Shown one piece after another: positions 38,686 through 47,174 of a DNA stretch of 64,000 bases (position 1 is its first letter; each line of letters starts with the position of its first letter). A model generated the notes under the pieces. It did no database searches. It worked only from the letters and a program-made list of their open reading frames with translations, and was not told the origin of the DNA. This stretch comes from CAVRTM01 sp963696105 (GTDB taxonomy: Bacteria; Actinomycetota; Actinomycetes; Actinomycetales; Dermatophilaceae), in assembly GCA_963696105.1 (NCBI GenBank), contig CAVOIP010000005.1:1488001-1552000 (forward strand). Direction: 5' to 3'. Both the position numbers and the translations under genes were made by a program.

Positions 38686-39192
38686 TCAGCGGCCGGCGGC
38701 GGTACGCCGCGCGGCGGCGGCGGCGGTGGCGGTGGCGGTGGCGGCGGCGGTGGCGGTGGCGCAGCAGGTGCCGTCGCCGCCGACCGAGGAGAGCTGGATG
38801 CTGGTCGTGCCCTCGAGGTCGGCGCGCGCGTCGTCGGTGACGGTGTAGACCTCCCACGGCTCGTTGCCCGGGCCGGTGACCCAGACCTTGTCCTGGACGG
38901 CGTAGCAGCAGGTGGTGTTGTCCTCGACCCGGGTGGCGAGCCCGGCGTCGGCCAGCCGGTTGGTCGCCGCGGCCACCAGGACGGTGTCCTCGACCTCGAC
39001 GCCGAGGTGGTCCATGCGGGTCTCCTCGCCGGGCTTCCCCTCGAGCAGGACCAGCTTGAGCGGGGGCTCGGCAATGGCGAAGTTGGCGTAGCCGGGGCGG
39101 CGCTTGGCCGGGCTGGTGCCGAACAGGCGCGAGTAGAAGGCGATGGAGGCTTCGAGGTCGGCGACACGCAGGGCGAGCTGGACTCGGGACAT
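38686..39192 (-). CDS. arsI: ArsI/CadI-type glyoxalase-fold protein with low-complexity tail
   Basis: A 168-residue VOC protein. FYSRLFGTSPAKRRPGYANFAI and the cysteine pair in NTTCCYAVQDKVWV match the ArsI/CadI group, which includes C-As lyases for organoarsenicals. It is divergent from arsR-acr3-arsC. The last 35 or so residues are an Ala/Thr-rich tail encoded by a GGYGGC-type repeat (38715-38765) with another CC pair before it; this tail is unusual. Lyase activity is inferred. Confidence 0.85.
   Translation of the reverse strand: MSRVQLALRVADLEASIAFYSRLFGTSPAKRRPGYANFAIAEPPLKLVLLEGKPGEETRMDHLGVEVEDTVLVAAATNRLADAGLATRVEDNTTCCYAVQDKVWVTGPGNEPWEVYTVTDDARADLEGTTSIQLSSVGGDGTCCATATAAATATATAAAAARRTAAGR
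38715..38765. repeat. GGYGGC hexamer-like repeat inside the arsI tail
   Basis: About 50 bp of GGCGGT/GGCGGC units. They encode alternating Ala and Thr on the minus strand. Slippage-prone. Confidence 0.8.
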
Positions 39193-39303
39193 GGGAACGG
39201 CTCCTGGGGCTGGTCGGTGGTGGCGGTCGGGACACTGACGGGTATCGACGTCCACCGCCGTTCTGAGGTTGCCACCGGCTTCGACGCCCGTCAATATCGA
39301 TGT
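39193..39303. promoter_or_regulatory. Divergent ars regulatory region
   Basis: 111 bp between arsI and arsR. TATCGACG at 39243 and ATATCGATG at 39294 resemble the AT-rich ATATCGAT half-sites common in ArsR operators. The exact operator is not defined. Confidence 0.4.
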
Positions 39304-39681
39304 GTGTCTAACTCCGATGGCGAAGGTCCGGCTCTGGCCGACGACGCGCTCGCCTGCTGCACTCCGCTGGCGCGCGAACCCATGAGCGAGGAGCAGGCGG
39401 CCGAGGTCGCCCCGCTGCTGAAGGCCCTCGCCGACCCGGTCCGGCTCCGGCTGATGTCCATGGTGCTGTCCCGCGAGGGCGGCGAGGCCTGCGTGTGCGA
39501 GCTGACCCCGGCCTTCGAGCTGTCCCAGCCGACGATCAGCCACCACCTGAAGGTGCTGCACGAGTCCGGGCTGCTCCACCGGGAGAAGCGCGGCGTGTGG
39601 GTCTACTACCAGGCTCGTCCCGAGGCGATGGAGGCCATGCTCACGTTGTTCGCCACGGTCGGGGCGGGTGCGCGCGCGTGA
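39304..39681 (+). CDS. arsR: ArsR-family metalloregulator
   Basis: About 125 residues from GTG 39304 (an ATG at 39382 would give a shorter form). The winged helix is clear: LKALADPVRLRLMSMVL, CVCELTPAFELSQPTISHHLKVLHESGLL, GVWVYYQARP. Possible As(III) ligands are the CC pair in ALACCTPLA near the N-terminus and CVCEL in the recognition region. Its stop overlaps the acr3 start (GTGA). Derepresses the operon when arsenite binds. Confidence 0.9.
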   Translation: MSNSDGEGPALADDALACCTPLAREPMSEEQAAEVAPLLKALADPVRLRLMSMVLSREGGEACVCELTPAFELSQPTISHHLKVLHESGLLHREKRGVWVYYQARPEAMEAMLTLFATVGAGARA

Positions 39682-40795
39682 GCGACACCGTGCACGAGAC
39701 GCCGCACGGGCCCGGCGACGCGGCGGTGCTGCAGCGGCTGTCCACCCTCGACCGGCTCCTCCCACTGTGGATCGGCGCTGGCCATGGCCCTCGGCCTGCT
39801 CCTCGGCCGCCTGGTCCCGGGCCTGGACGACGCCCTGTCGACGGTCGAGATCGGCTCGGTCTCCCTGCCGATCGCCATCGGCCTGCTGGTCATGATGTAT
39901 CCGGTGCTGGCCAAGGTCCGCTACGACGAGATCGGCCACGTCACCGCGGACCGCACGCTCCTGGTCAGCTCCATCCTCCTCAACTGGGTCGTCGGCCCAG
40001 CGGTGATGTTCGCGCTGGCCTGGTTGCTCCTGCCCGACCTGCCGCAGTACCGCACCGGCCTGATCATCGTCGGGCCTCGCCCGGTGCATCGCCATGGTCC
40101 TGATCTGGAACGACCTCGCCTGCGGTGACCGGGAGGCCGCGGCGATCCTCGTGGCGCTCAACGCCGTCTTCCAGATCGTCGCCTTCGCGGCCCTGGGCTA
40201 CTTCTACCTCGAGCTCCTGCCGGGCTGGCTGGGCCTGTCCCGGTCCGCGCTGGAGGTGTCGGTGTGGGACATCGCGAGGAGCGTCCTGGTCTTCCTGGGC
40301 ATCCCGCTGGCCGCCGGCTACCTGACGCGGACCTTCGGCGAACGCGCCAGGGGCCGCGAGTGGTACGAGACCCGGTTCCTGCCCCGCATCGGCCCCGCCG
40401 CCCTGTACGGGCTGCTGTTCACCATCGTGATCCTGTTCGCCCTCCAGGGGGCCACCATCACCAGCCGGCCGCTGGACGTCGCCCGCATCGCGCTACCCCT
40501 GCTGGCCTACTTCGCGCTCATGTGGGCCGGGTCCTTCGCTCTCGGCCACCAGCTGCGCATGCCGTACGCGCGGGCCACGACACTGGCCTTCACCGCCGCA
40601 GGCAACAACTTCGAGCTGGCGATCGCGGTCGCCATCGGGGTGTTCGGTGTCACCAGCGGCCAGGCCCTCGCCGGCGTCGTCGGGCCGCTCATCGAGGTCC
40701 CCGTCCTGGTCGGCCTCGTCTACGTCAGCCTCGCCCTCCGCAAGCGGTACGCCGCAACCAGCCCCACCATCAGCGGCGCGAAAGACCGCCCGTGA
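39678..40795 (+). CDS. acr3: Arsenite efflux permease ACR3, two frameshifts
   Basis: Ten-span arsenite/H+ antiporter of about 370 residues once two one-base insertions are ignored. The GTG start reads VSDTVHETPHGPGD...LSTLDRLLPLWIG, then shifts near 39773-39778 to LAMALGLLLGRLVPGLDDAL, and again near 40072-40076, where GGG instead of GG breaks GLARCIAMVLIWNDLACGD. That last block includes the essential Cys of ACR3 (ARCIAMV). The remainder is intact to SGAKDRP. Both shifts look like indel errors; if real, the pump is dead. Confidence 0.85.
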
Positions 40796-41193
40796 GCCAC
40801 GTCCCCGAGGTCCTCTTCGTCTGCGTCCACAACGCCGGCCGCTCCCAGATGGCCGCCGCGTTGCTGGACCACCACGCCCAGGGGCGCGTCCAGGTCCGCT
40901 CCGCCGGCTCCGAACCGGCCGAGCGGATCAACCCGGCCGTCGCCGCGGTGATGAGCGAGATCGGCCTGGACGTCTCCCGGGAGGTCCCCCGGAAGCTGCT
41001 CACCGAGGACGTCGTGGCCTCCGACGTGGTGATCACCATGGGCTGCGGCGACGCCTGCCCGGTCGTCCCCGGAAAGCGCTACGAGGACTGGGCCCTTCCC
41101 GACCCCGCCGGCAAGGAGCCGGACGAGGTCCGCGTCATCCGCGACGACATCGACCAGCGGGTCCGGAGGCTCCTCGCCGACCTCACCTCGTGA
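40792..41193 (+). CDS. arsC: Arsenate reductase, LMW-phosphatase fold
   Basis: A 133-residue reductase of the low-molecular-weight phosphatase type: P-loop CVHNAGRSQM (CX5R with catalytic Cys), redox Cys in TMGCGDACPV and general acid in EDWALPDP. It reduces arsenate to arsenite using thioredoxin or mycothiol/mycoredoxin; which is not readable. Its GTG overlaps the acr3 stop. Arsenite produced would be exported by ACR3. Confidence 0.92.
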   Translation: MSHVPEVLFVCVHNAGRSQMAAALLDHHAQGRVQVRSAGSEPAERINPAVAAVMSEIGLDVSREVPRKLLTEDVVASDVVITMGCGDACPVVPGKRYEDWALPDPAGKEPDEVRVIRDDIDQRVRRLLADLTS

Positions 41194-41445
41194 GGCGGTG
41201 AGGCGCTGCGTCGCGCCCACGCGGCCGAAGCGGCCCGGATGGCCGCACCAGCGCCCAGCGTGCCGCTCCCGCCGACGGGACGGTCTTGACCAAAGCAAGG
41301 CCGAATGTCCGGTTTGTGGCGGTCCAGTCGTCGCCTCGAGTTTGCCGCAGGGGCGATGTCCGGTCTCTTTCGGGGGCCACCGTCGGTGCACGGGTGCGGC
41401 TGGTCCGGCCCCCGGGAGGCGGACGTCTCCTGACCACGAAACCGG

Positions 41446-44223
41446 ATGAAGGTGACTCGCGTGCGTCGTCGCATGCTTACCATCCCTGTCGTCGGAGCAG
41501 TCGCCGTCGCGACCGCAACCGCAGCGGCGTGGGGCGCGAACGGCAACATTCCCTTGGGACAGAAGCTCGTTGGGCGCCAGACGGACGGCTCGGTGCTGAC
41601 CGCACAGAACCAGTTCGTCCGGCCCGCCGGTGAGACCATCGAGCAGACCGGCCAGCCGATGGACCTGGAGGTCCGCCCCGACGGGCGGACAGCCGTGTCC
41701 CTGACCAAGTCCGGCGACGGCCTGTTCACCGTCGTCGATCTGACGACCCACGCGGTGCTGCAGCAGTACACACCCCCCAAGGGCACCGGCAGCGGTGACA
41801 TCGGCGTGGGAGGCCTGCTGTACAGCCCGGACGGCAGGACGCTCTGGGCCACCCAGTCCAAGAACCTGCTGAGGTTCAGCGTCGGGGCGGACGGCACCCT
41901 GAGCGCGCCGGTGGTCATCCCGATCCCCTCGACGGGTCCCGGCGCGACGCCTACCGCCGCGGACGGCACGCCCGCCTCGCCGCTGCCGAGCGACCTGGCC
42001 TGGACGTCGGACCACTCCGCCATCCTGGTGGTGCTCGACGGCTACAACCGGCTCGCAAGCCTGGACCCGGTCAGCAACACGTTGACGCCCATCAGCGCGG
42101 TGGGTGTCGGACCACGGGACGTGACCGTCATCGGCGCCCACGCGTTCGTGTCCAACGAAGCAGGGCGCCAGCCCACCGCCGAGGACTTCACCAACCTGTC
42201 CTACGACTCAGAGACGGTCGCAGAGCAGCGCGACGGGCGAGCCGCTGACGGCACCATCAGCGAGATCGACCTGGCCTCAGGGAAAGTGGTGCACACCTAC
42301 CAGGTGGGCCTCGACCCCAGCAGCATGGTGGCGCACGGTTCGGACCTGCTGGTGACCAACTCCAGTGACGACACCGTCTCGGTCATCGACACCGCCCGGC
42401 AGCAGGTCACCCAGACCATCAACGTCAACCCGTTGCCGGGGCAGCCGTACGGCGCCTCACCGAACGCACTCGCGTTCCTCGACGATACGCACCTGGCGGT
42501 GAGCCTCGGCCGCGACAACGCCGTTGCCGTGTACGACTACCAGGGCTCCCGCACCGCGGCCGCGTTCTCGGGGCTGGTCCCGACCGCGTGGTACCCGGGC
42601 AAGGTGATCTGGGACGCGCCCCTGAAGAAGCTCGTCGTGAGCAATCTCAAGGGAGTTGGCGCACTGGGCCAGGAGCGGACCATCACCGAGGGGCCAGGTA
42701 CCCAGCCGGCCACGGGCCACCAGGTGTACGCCGACAAGGGTGTCGTGCAGATGGTCGACAGCCCCACTGCGGACCAGATCGCGACGGACACCTCCACGGT
42801 CTTCGCCGCCAACCAGTGGAAGGGGCTGGCGGCCCGCAACGAGAGCGGCTCGCGCAGGGCCACGCCGAAGGCGCTGCCGGTGCGGGTCGGTGACCCCTCC
42901 ACGATCAAGCACGTCTTCGTCATCGTCCGCGAGAACCGCACGTACGACCAGGAGCTCGGCGACGACCCGCGCGGCAACGGCAAGGCCGACCTCGCGCAGT
43001 TCGGCCGTCAGGTCACCCCCAACGCGCACGCCCTGTCGAAGCGCTTCCCCCTGATCGACAACCTCTACTCCAACGGGACCAACTCTGCGACCGGGCACAC
43101 CTGGCTGGACGCCGCGTTCGTCAACGACTACCTCGAGCGCTCCTACGCCAACTACGTGCGCAACTACGGCCAGCCGGACTCGATGGTCTACCCGAAGTCG
43201 GGCTTCCTGTGGGACAACGCCCTGGCACACGGGCTGACCGCGCGGGTCTGGGGCGAGTACGCCCCGTACTTCACCACGCCCAGCGGCCAGAACGCACGCG
43301 GGACGTGGAGCCAGTGGTACCAGGACTCGCGCATCCTGGAGGGCAAGGCCAGCGGTGACCTGCACACCCCGGTCGGCTACAACCAGACCAAGAGCGACGT
43401 CCCCTCGCTGGACCGGATCCTGTCCAAGGACTACCCCAACTTCCAGACCCAGATCAGCGACCAGTACCGCGCCGACATCTTCCTGCGCGACCTCAAGCAG
43501 CACGAGCGCAGGAACGACCTGCCCAACCTGAACATGCTCTGGGTGATGCAGGACCACACGGCCGGCGCGCAGCCCGGTCTGCCCATACCGTCGGCGATGG
43601 TCGCCGACAACGACCTGGCCACCGGGCGCATCATCGAGGCCATCTCGCGGTCGAAGTTCTGGAAGGACAGCGCCGTCTTCGTCGTCGAGGACGACTCGCA
43701 GAACGGCGTCGACCACGTCGACGGCCACCGCAACGTCACCTTGGTGGCCAGCCCGTACGCCAGGAAGGGCGCGGTCGTCCACGACTACTACACCCAGCTG
43801 AACGTCACCCGGACGATCGAGCAGATCCTCGGCCTGCCGCCGATGAACCAGCTCGATCTCGCCGCCGAGCCGATGCGGGCCCTGTTCACCGACAAGGCAG
43901 ACCTGCGGCCGTACGTCGCGCAGCCCAACCGGATCCCTCTGGACACGCTGAACCCCTCGGCGGCCCAGGTGAGCAACCCGCTGCAGAAGCAGTGGATCAC
44001 CTGGTCCACCAAGCAGAACTTCGGGCGGGAGGACGCCCTGGCGTTCGCGCCGTTCAACCGGCTCACCTGGTATGCCAGCACCGGCTGGAAGCGGCCCTAT
44101 CCCGGTGACTCCAAGGTCCTCACCCCGGCGGAGGTCGAGTCGATGTTCCCGCAGGCCGCTGTCGGCGAGCAGGACGACCAGCCGCTCTCCAAGGCGCTCG
44201 TGCCGCACCGGGCCGGTCGGTGA
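41446..44223 (+). CDS. Secreted beta-propeller plus phosphoesterase (PlcC-like) protein
   Basis: A 925-residue exported protein. After an N-terminal signal (LTIPVVGAVAVATATAAAWG), residues about 50-460 form a YVTN/WD-like propeller (VRPDGRTAVSLTKSGDGLFTVVDL, LLVTNSSDDTVSVIDT). From about 485 the phosphoesterase/acid-phosphatase domain begins: VFVIVRENRTYDQELGD, NLYSNGTNSATGHTW, with metal-binding residues in VVEDDSQNGVDHVDGHR. Related enzymes cleave phospholipids or phosphate monoesters. It heads a run of secreted or lipid-active hydrolases and may serve phosphate scavenging. Confidence 0.88.
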   Translation: MKVTRVRRRMLTIPVVGAVAVATATAAAWGANGNIPLGQKLVGRQTDGSVLTAQNQFVRPAGETIEQTGQPMDLEVRPDGRTAVSLTKSGDGLFTVVDLTTHAVLQQYTPPKGTGSGDIGVGGLLYSPDGRTLWATQSKNLLRFSVGADGTLSAPVVIPIPSTGPGATPTAADGTPASPLPSDLAWTSDHSAILVVLDGYNRLASLDPVSNTLTPISAVGVGPRDVTVIGAHAFVSNEAGRQPTAEDFTNLSYDSETVAEQRDGRAADGTISEIDLASGKVVHTYQVGLDPSSMVAHGSDLLVTNSSDDTVSVIDTARQQVTQTINVNPLPGQPYGASPNALAFLDDTHLAVSLGRDNAVAVYDYQGSRTAAAFSGLVPTAWYPGKVIWDAPLKKLVVSNLKGVGALGQERTITEGPGTQPATGHQVYADKGVVQMVDSPTADQIATDTSTVFAANQWKGLAARNESGSRRATPKALPVRVGDPSTIKHVFVIVRENRTYDQELGDDPRGNGKADLAQFGRQVTPNAHALSKRFPLIDNLYSNGTNSATGHTWLDAAFVNDYLERSYANYVRNYGQPDSMVYPKSGFLWDNALAHGLTARVWGEYAPYFTTPSGQNARGTWSQWYQDSRILEGKASGDLHTPVGYNQTKSDVPSLDRILSKDYPNFQTQISDQYRADIFLRDLKQHERRNDLPNLNMLWVMQDHTAGAQPGLPIPSAMVADNDLATGRIIEAISRSKFWKDSAVFVVEDDSQNGVDHVDGHRNVTLVASPYARKGAVVHDYYTQLNVTRTIEQILGLPPMNQLDLAAEPMRALFTDKADLRPYVAQPNRIPLDTLNPSAAQVSNPLQKQWITWSTKQNFGREDALAFAPFNRLTWYASTGWKRPYPGDSKVLTPAEVESMFPQAAVGEQDDQPLSKALVPHRAGR

Positions 44224-44338
44224 GCGACGCCCGCGGACCTGACCTTGCCCGCAGGACCTGGCAGCCGCCGTCGTACCCGGCGCATTTCGTGCCTCCGCTT
44301 TCTCTCAGTCGACCGGGCCCGCGGCCGATGGAACGACC

Positions 44339-45886
44339 ATGACGCCTGCCGCTGACCGCCGTACCGGTCGTGCCCGCGCCGACCGTCCGCAGCGGCGCCG
44401 AGCCCGCGTCCTGCTCCTGGGAGCCGCGGTCATGGCCGTCGCCACCGCTGCAGCGACGCCGGCCATCGCCGCGACGGGCCCGACCCCCGCCATGCCGGCG
44501 GGGGTGCGGCTGGCTGGGGCGACCAGCTCCACGCTCACCGTCACGTCGGCGAAGGTGGCGAACGCCCGGGGCTACCGGCTCTTCGCCTCGACGGACCACC
44601 ACCTCGTGACCCTCGCCGCGATCGCTCGGGCGCACGTGTCCGGGCTCTCTGCCACGCCCCGGGTCACGCTCGGCGGCCTGCCCTACACCACCGCCCCGTA
44701 CTACTACCGGCTGCAGGTGGTCAACGGCAGCAAGGTGCGTTACTCCGACATCATGACCGGCTACGTGCGGCCGGACAGTCCGTCCACGGCGCGTGCGGCC
44801 GGCGCCCCCAGCACCGGGCTCTCCCTGTCCTGGGAAGGACGGGCGGCTGGCCGGTACGTCATCACCCAGGCCACGAACCAGGCCATGACCGCCGGCGTGC
44901 GCAGCTACTCGATCACCAGCCAGGCGCACCGGTTCAGCCCCTACGGCCTGACCCAGGGCCACACGTACTACTTCCGGGTGCGCGCCTACAACGGCACCGT
45001 GCCCTCGGCGGCCGCGACTCCCGTGCTCCGGGCGGTGGCGCCCGCCCGGGGGCAGAACGTGCGGGTCATGACGTACAACGTGATGCACCAGCCCGCAGCC
45101 GGGGCCAAGGAAGGCGGCACGACGGTCGCCTCCTGGGCGCAGCGCCGCGTGCCGATGCTCGCGCTGATCAAGCGGTGGAACCCCGATGTCCTGGCCCTGC
45201 AGGAGGCCAGCGACTGGGTCGGCCCCGTCAAGGGCCCCCGGGTGGCCGACGACCTGGCGGCCCGGCTCGGTGGGTACGCGGTCGCGCACACCGAGATCGC
45301 CCCGGGCCAGCCGGGCTGGATGCGCACCGCGCGCTACGTCCTCTACCGCGCGGCGACGTACAGCGCGGTCGGCGACGGCGGCCACTGGACCCTCGGCCCC
45401 GGACGGTTCGCCGCCTACCAGCAGCTGCGGAACCGCAGCACCGGCGCGCAGTTCCTGGCCGTGTCGGTCCACCTGTCGGCGGGGGGCGGGCGCTCGGCCG
45501 ACCTGACCCGGCAGGCCGAGACGCAGAAGCTGCTCGGGTTCGCCGGCGCGTACGAGGCCCGCGCGCACGTGCCGGTGCTCTACCTGGGCGACTTCAACTC
45601 CCATGAGGGGCACGCGCTGGACGGCCCCGGGGTGGTGATGCGCGCCGCCGGCGTGGCCGACGCCGACGAGGTCGCCCAGTCCCTGACCAACCGCAGGTAC
45701 AACAGCGCGAACCAGTACGAGCGCAGCCCGGTTCAGGGCCACTGGGACATCGACCACGTGTACGCCCCCGCCGGTGTGGCCGTCCGGGGCTGGGCGCTGG
45801 GGCTCACCCTGACCGCCGGCAAGTTCGTCGGGGCCATCCCGTCCGACCACAACCCGCTCGTGGCCGACGTCACCCTTCCCTACTGA
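44339..45886 (+). CDS. Secreted FnIII plus endonuclease/exonuclease/phosphatase protein
   Basis: A 515-residue exported protein. An Arg-rich start and hydrophobic segment (VLLLGAAVMAVATAAATPAIA) lead to two fibronectin-III-like repeats (about 50-140 and 150-235). From about 241 is an EEP-fold hydrolase: VRVMTYNVMH, LALQEASDW (metal-binding Glu), VLYLGDFNSHEG and IPSDHNPLVAD with the terminal His. This fold includes DNases, sphingomyelinases and inositol phosphatases; which applies is unclear. It follows the PlcC-like gene by 115 bp, same strand. Confidence 0.87.
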   Translation: MTPAADRRTGRARADRPQRRRARVLLLGAAVMAVATAAATPAIAATGPTPAMPAGVRLAGATSSTLTVTSAKVANARGYRLFASTDHHLVTLAAIARAHVSGLSATPRVTLGGLPYTTAPYYYRLQVVNGSKVRYSDIMTGYVRPDSPSTARAAGAPSTGLSLSWEGRAAGRYVITQATNQAMTAGVRSYSITSQAHRFSPYGLTQGHTYYFRVRAYNGTVPSAAATPVLRAVAPARGQNVRVMTYNVMHQPAAGAKEGGTTVASWAQRRVPMLALIKRWNPDVLALQEASDWVGPVKGPRVADDLAARLGGYAVAHTEIAPGQPGWMRTARYVLYRAATYSAVGDGGHWTLGPGRFAAYQQLRNRSTGAQFLAVSVHLSAGGGRSADLTRQAETQKLLGFAGAYEARAHVPVLYLGDFNSHEGHALDGPGVVMRAAGVADADEVAQSLTNRRYNSANQYERSPVQGHWDIDHVYAPAGVAVRGWALGLTLTAGKFVGAIPSDHNPLVADVTLPY

Positions 45887-45954
45887 GGACCGCCCTCCTC
45901 CCCACGTCTGCTGCTGGGCAAGGTGCTGCGCTGAGCGGCCGAGCTCCGCATGCC

Positions 45955-46000
45955 CCGGCATCCCGGGCCGGTGGTCACCGCCACCGGCCCGGGATGCCGG
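45955..46000. terminator. Strong hairpin, likely terminator
   Basis: Perfect 20-bp inverted repeat (left arm CCGGCATCCCGGGCCGGTGG) with a 6-base loop TCACCG, 69 bp after the EEP gene stop and before the patatin gene. There is no clear U tract, as is common in high-GC actinobacteria. Confidence 0.75.
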
Positions 46001-46087
46001 TGTGCAGCCGCCTCCTGCGCAGGCCGGGAAGACCGCCGGACGTCGTGCCCTTCCCCCGGGCGGGTCGCGGGCGCAGGATGGTGGCAC

Positions 46088-47065
46088 ATGAGCAGTGTCG
46101 GGCTCGTCCTGGGCGCCGGCGGGGTCGTCGGTCAGGCCTACCACGCCGGTGTGCTCGCGGTGCTCGAGCACGACTGCGGGTGGGACCCGCGCAGCGCCGA
46201 CGTCATCGTGGGGACGTCCGCCGGGTCCATCACGGGCACCCTCCTGCGGGCCGGGATCCCCGCCTCCGAGCTCGCGGCCTGGGCCGTCCGGGCTCCGCTG
46301 TCGGCCGAGGGCCGGGTCCTGCACGACATCCTGGGCACCGAGTGGCCGGAGTTCGAGCCGTTCCGGCCGTGGAGCCTGCTCCGGCGGCCGGACCTTCCCG
46401 GCTGGGACATGCTCCAGCAAGCCGTACGCCGCCCGTTGAGCTTCCGCCCGCTGGTCGCCGCCCTGTCGCTGCTGGCGCCGGGGCGGCTCGACATCGCCAG
46501 CCGGCTCGCGGTCCTCGCCGAGGTGGAGGGCCAGTCATGGCCGGAGCGGGACCTGTGGATCTGCGCCGTCCGCCGCAGGGACGGCAGGCGCGTGGTGTTC
46601 GGCCGCCCCGGGACCCCGGAGGTCCCACTCCACCTGGCGATCGCCGCGTCGTGCGCGATACCGGGCTACTTCGCCCCGGTCGTCATCCACGACAACGCGT
46701 ACGTCGACGGCGGCGCGCACTCGCCCACGAACGCCGCGGTGCTGCGCGAGCGTGAGCTGGACCTCGTCATCGTCGTCTCGCCGATGTCGGGTCCGTCCGG
46801 CCTCCCGACCGACCTGTACGGCGCCTCCCGGTGGCACGCCGCCCGGGTGGCCCGCAGCGAGGTCCGCGCGCTGCGCGAGCGCGGGACGGCGGTGGTCGTC
46901 TTCCGGCCGGGATCGGCCGAGCAGGCGGCGATGGGCAACGACTTCATGGCCCGTGACCGGATCGACGAGATCGTCCAGCAGGCGTTCCTGGACGCCGGGT
47001 CGTACGCCTCCCGCCCGCGCACGCGGGAGGTCCTCACCAGCTTCGGCGTCCACCGCCGCGGCTGA
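46088..47065 (+). CDS. Patatin-like phospholipase family protein
   Basis: A 325-residue cytoplasmic or peripheral esterase. It shows the oxyanion loop LVLGAGGVVGQAYHAGVL, the nucleophile elbow GTSAG (Ser about 46) and the catalytic Asp in VDGGAHSPTNA. Patatin-type enzymes use this Ser-Asp dyad to hydrolyse phospholipid or acyl esters. No signal peptide. ATG 46088 starts directly before the fold. A phospholipase D gene follows 110 bp downstream. Confidence 0.9.
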   Translation: MSSVGLVLGAGGVVGQAYHAGVLAVLEHDCGWDPRSADVIVGTSAGSITGTLLRAGIPASELAAWAVRAPLSAEGRVLHDILGTEWPEFEPFRPWSLLRRPDLPGWDMLQQAVRRPLSFRPLVAALSLLAPGRLDIASRLAVLAEVEGQSWPERDLWICAVRRRDGRRVVFGRPGTPEVPLHLAIAASCAIPGYFAPVVIHDNAYVDGGAHSPTNAAVLRERELDLVIVVSPMSGPSGLPTDLYGASRWHAARVARSEVRALRERGTAVVVFRPGSAEQAAMGNDFMARDRIDEIVQQAFLDAGSYASRPRTREVLTSFGVHRRG

Positions 47066-47174
47066 CCGACAGCTCCAGCCGGTGCGTCCCATCGAGGGGG
47101 CGCGCAGGTGAACGTCTGCCCGTCCGCGGTCTGCGCATGTCGGAACCCGACACCGGGCCGGCGTTTACGCCACG

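Noticed and set aside
38700..38770. CRISPR or satellite-like array
   Set aside because: Continuous GGYGGC units without spacers, inside the reading frame of arsI.
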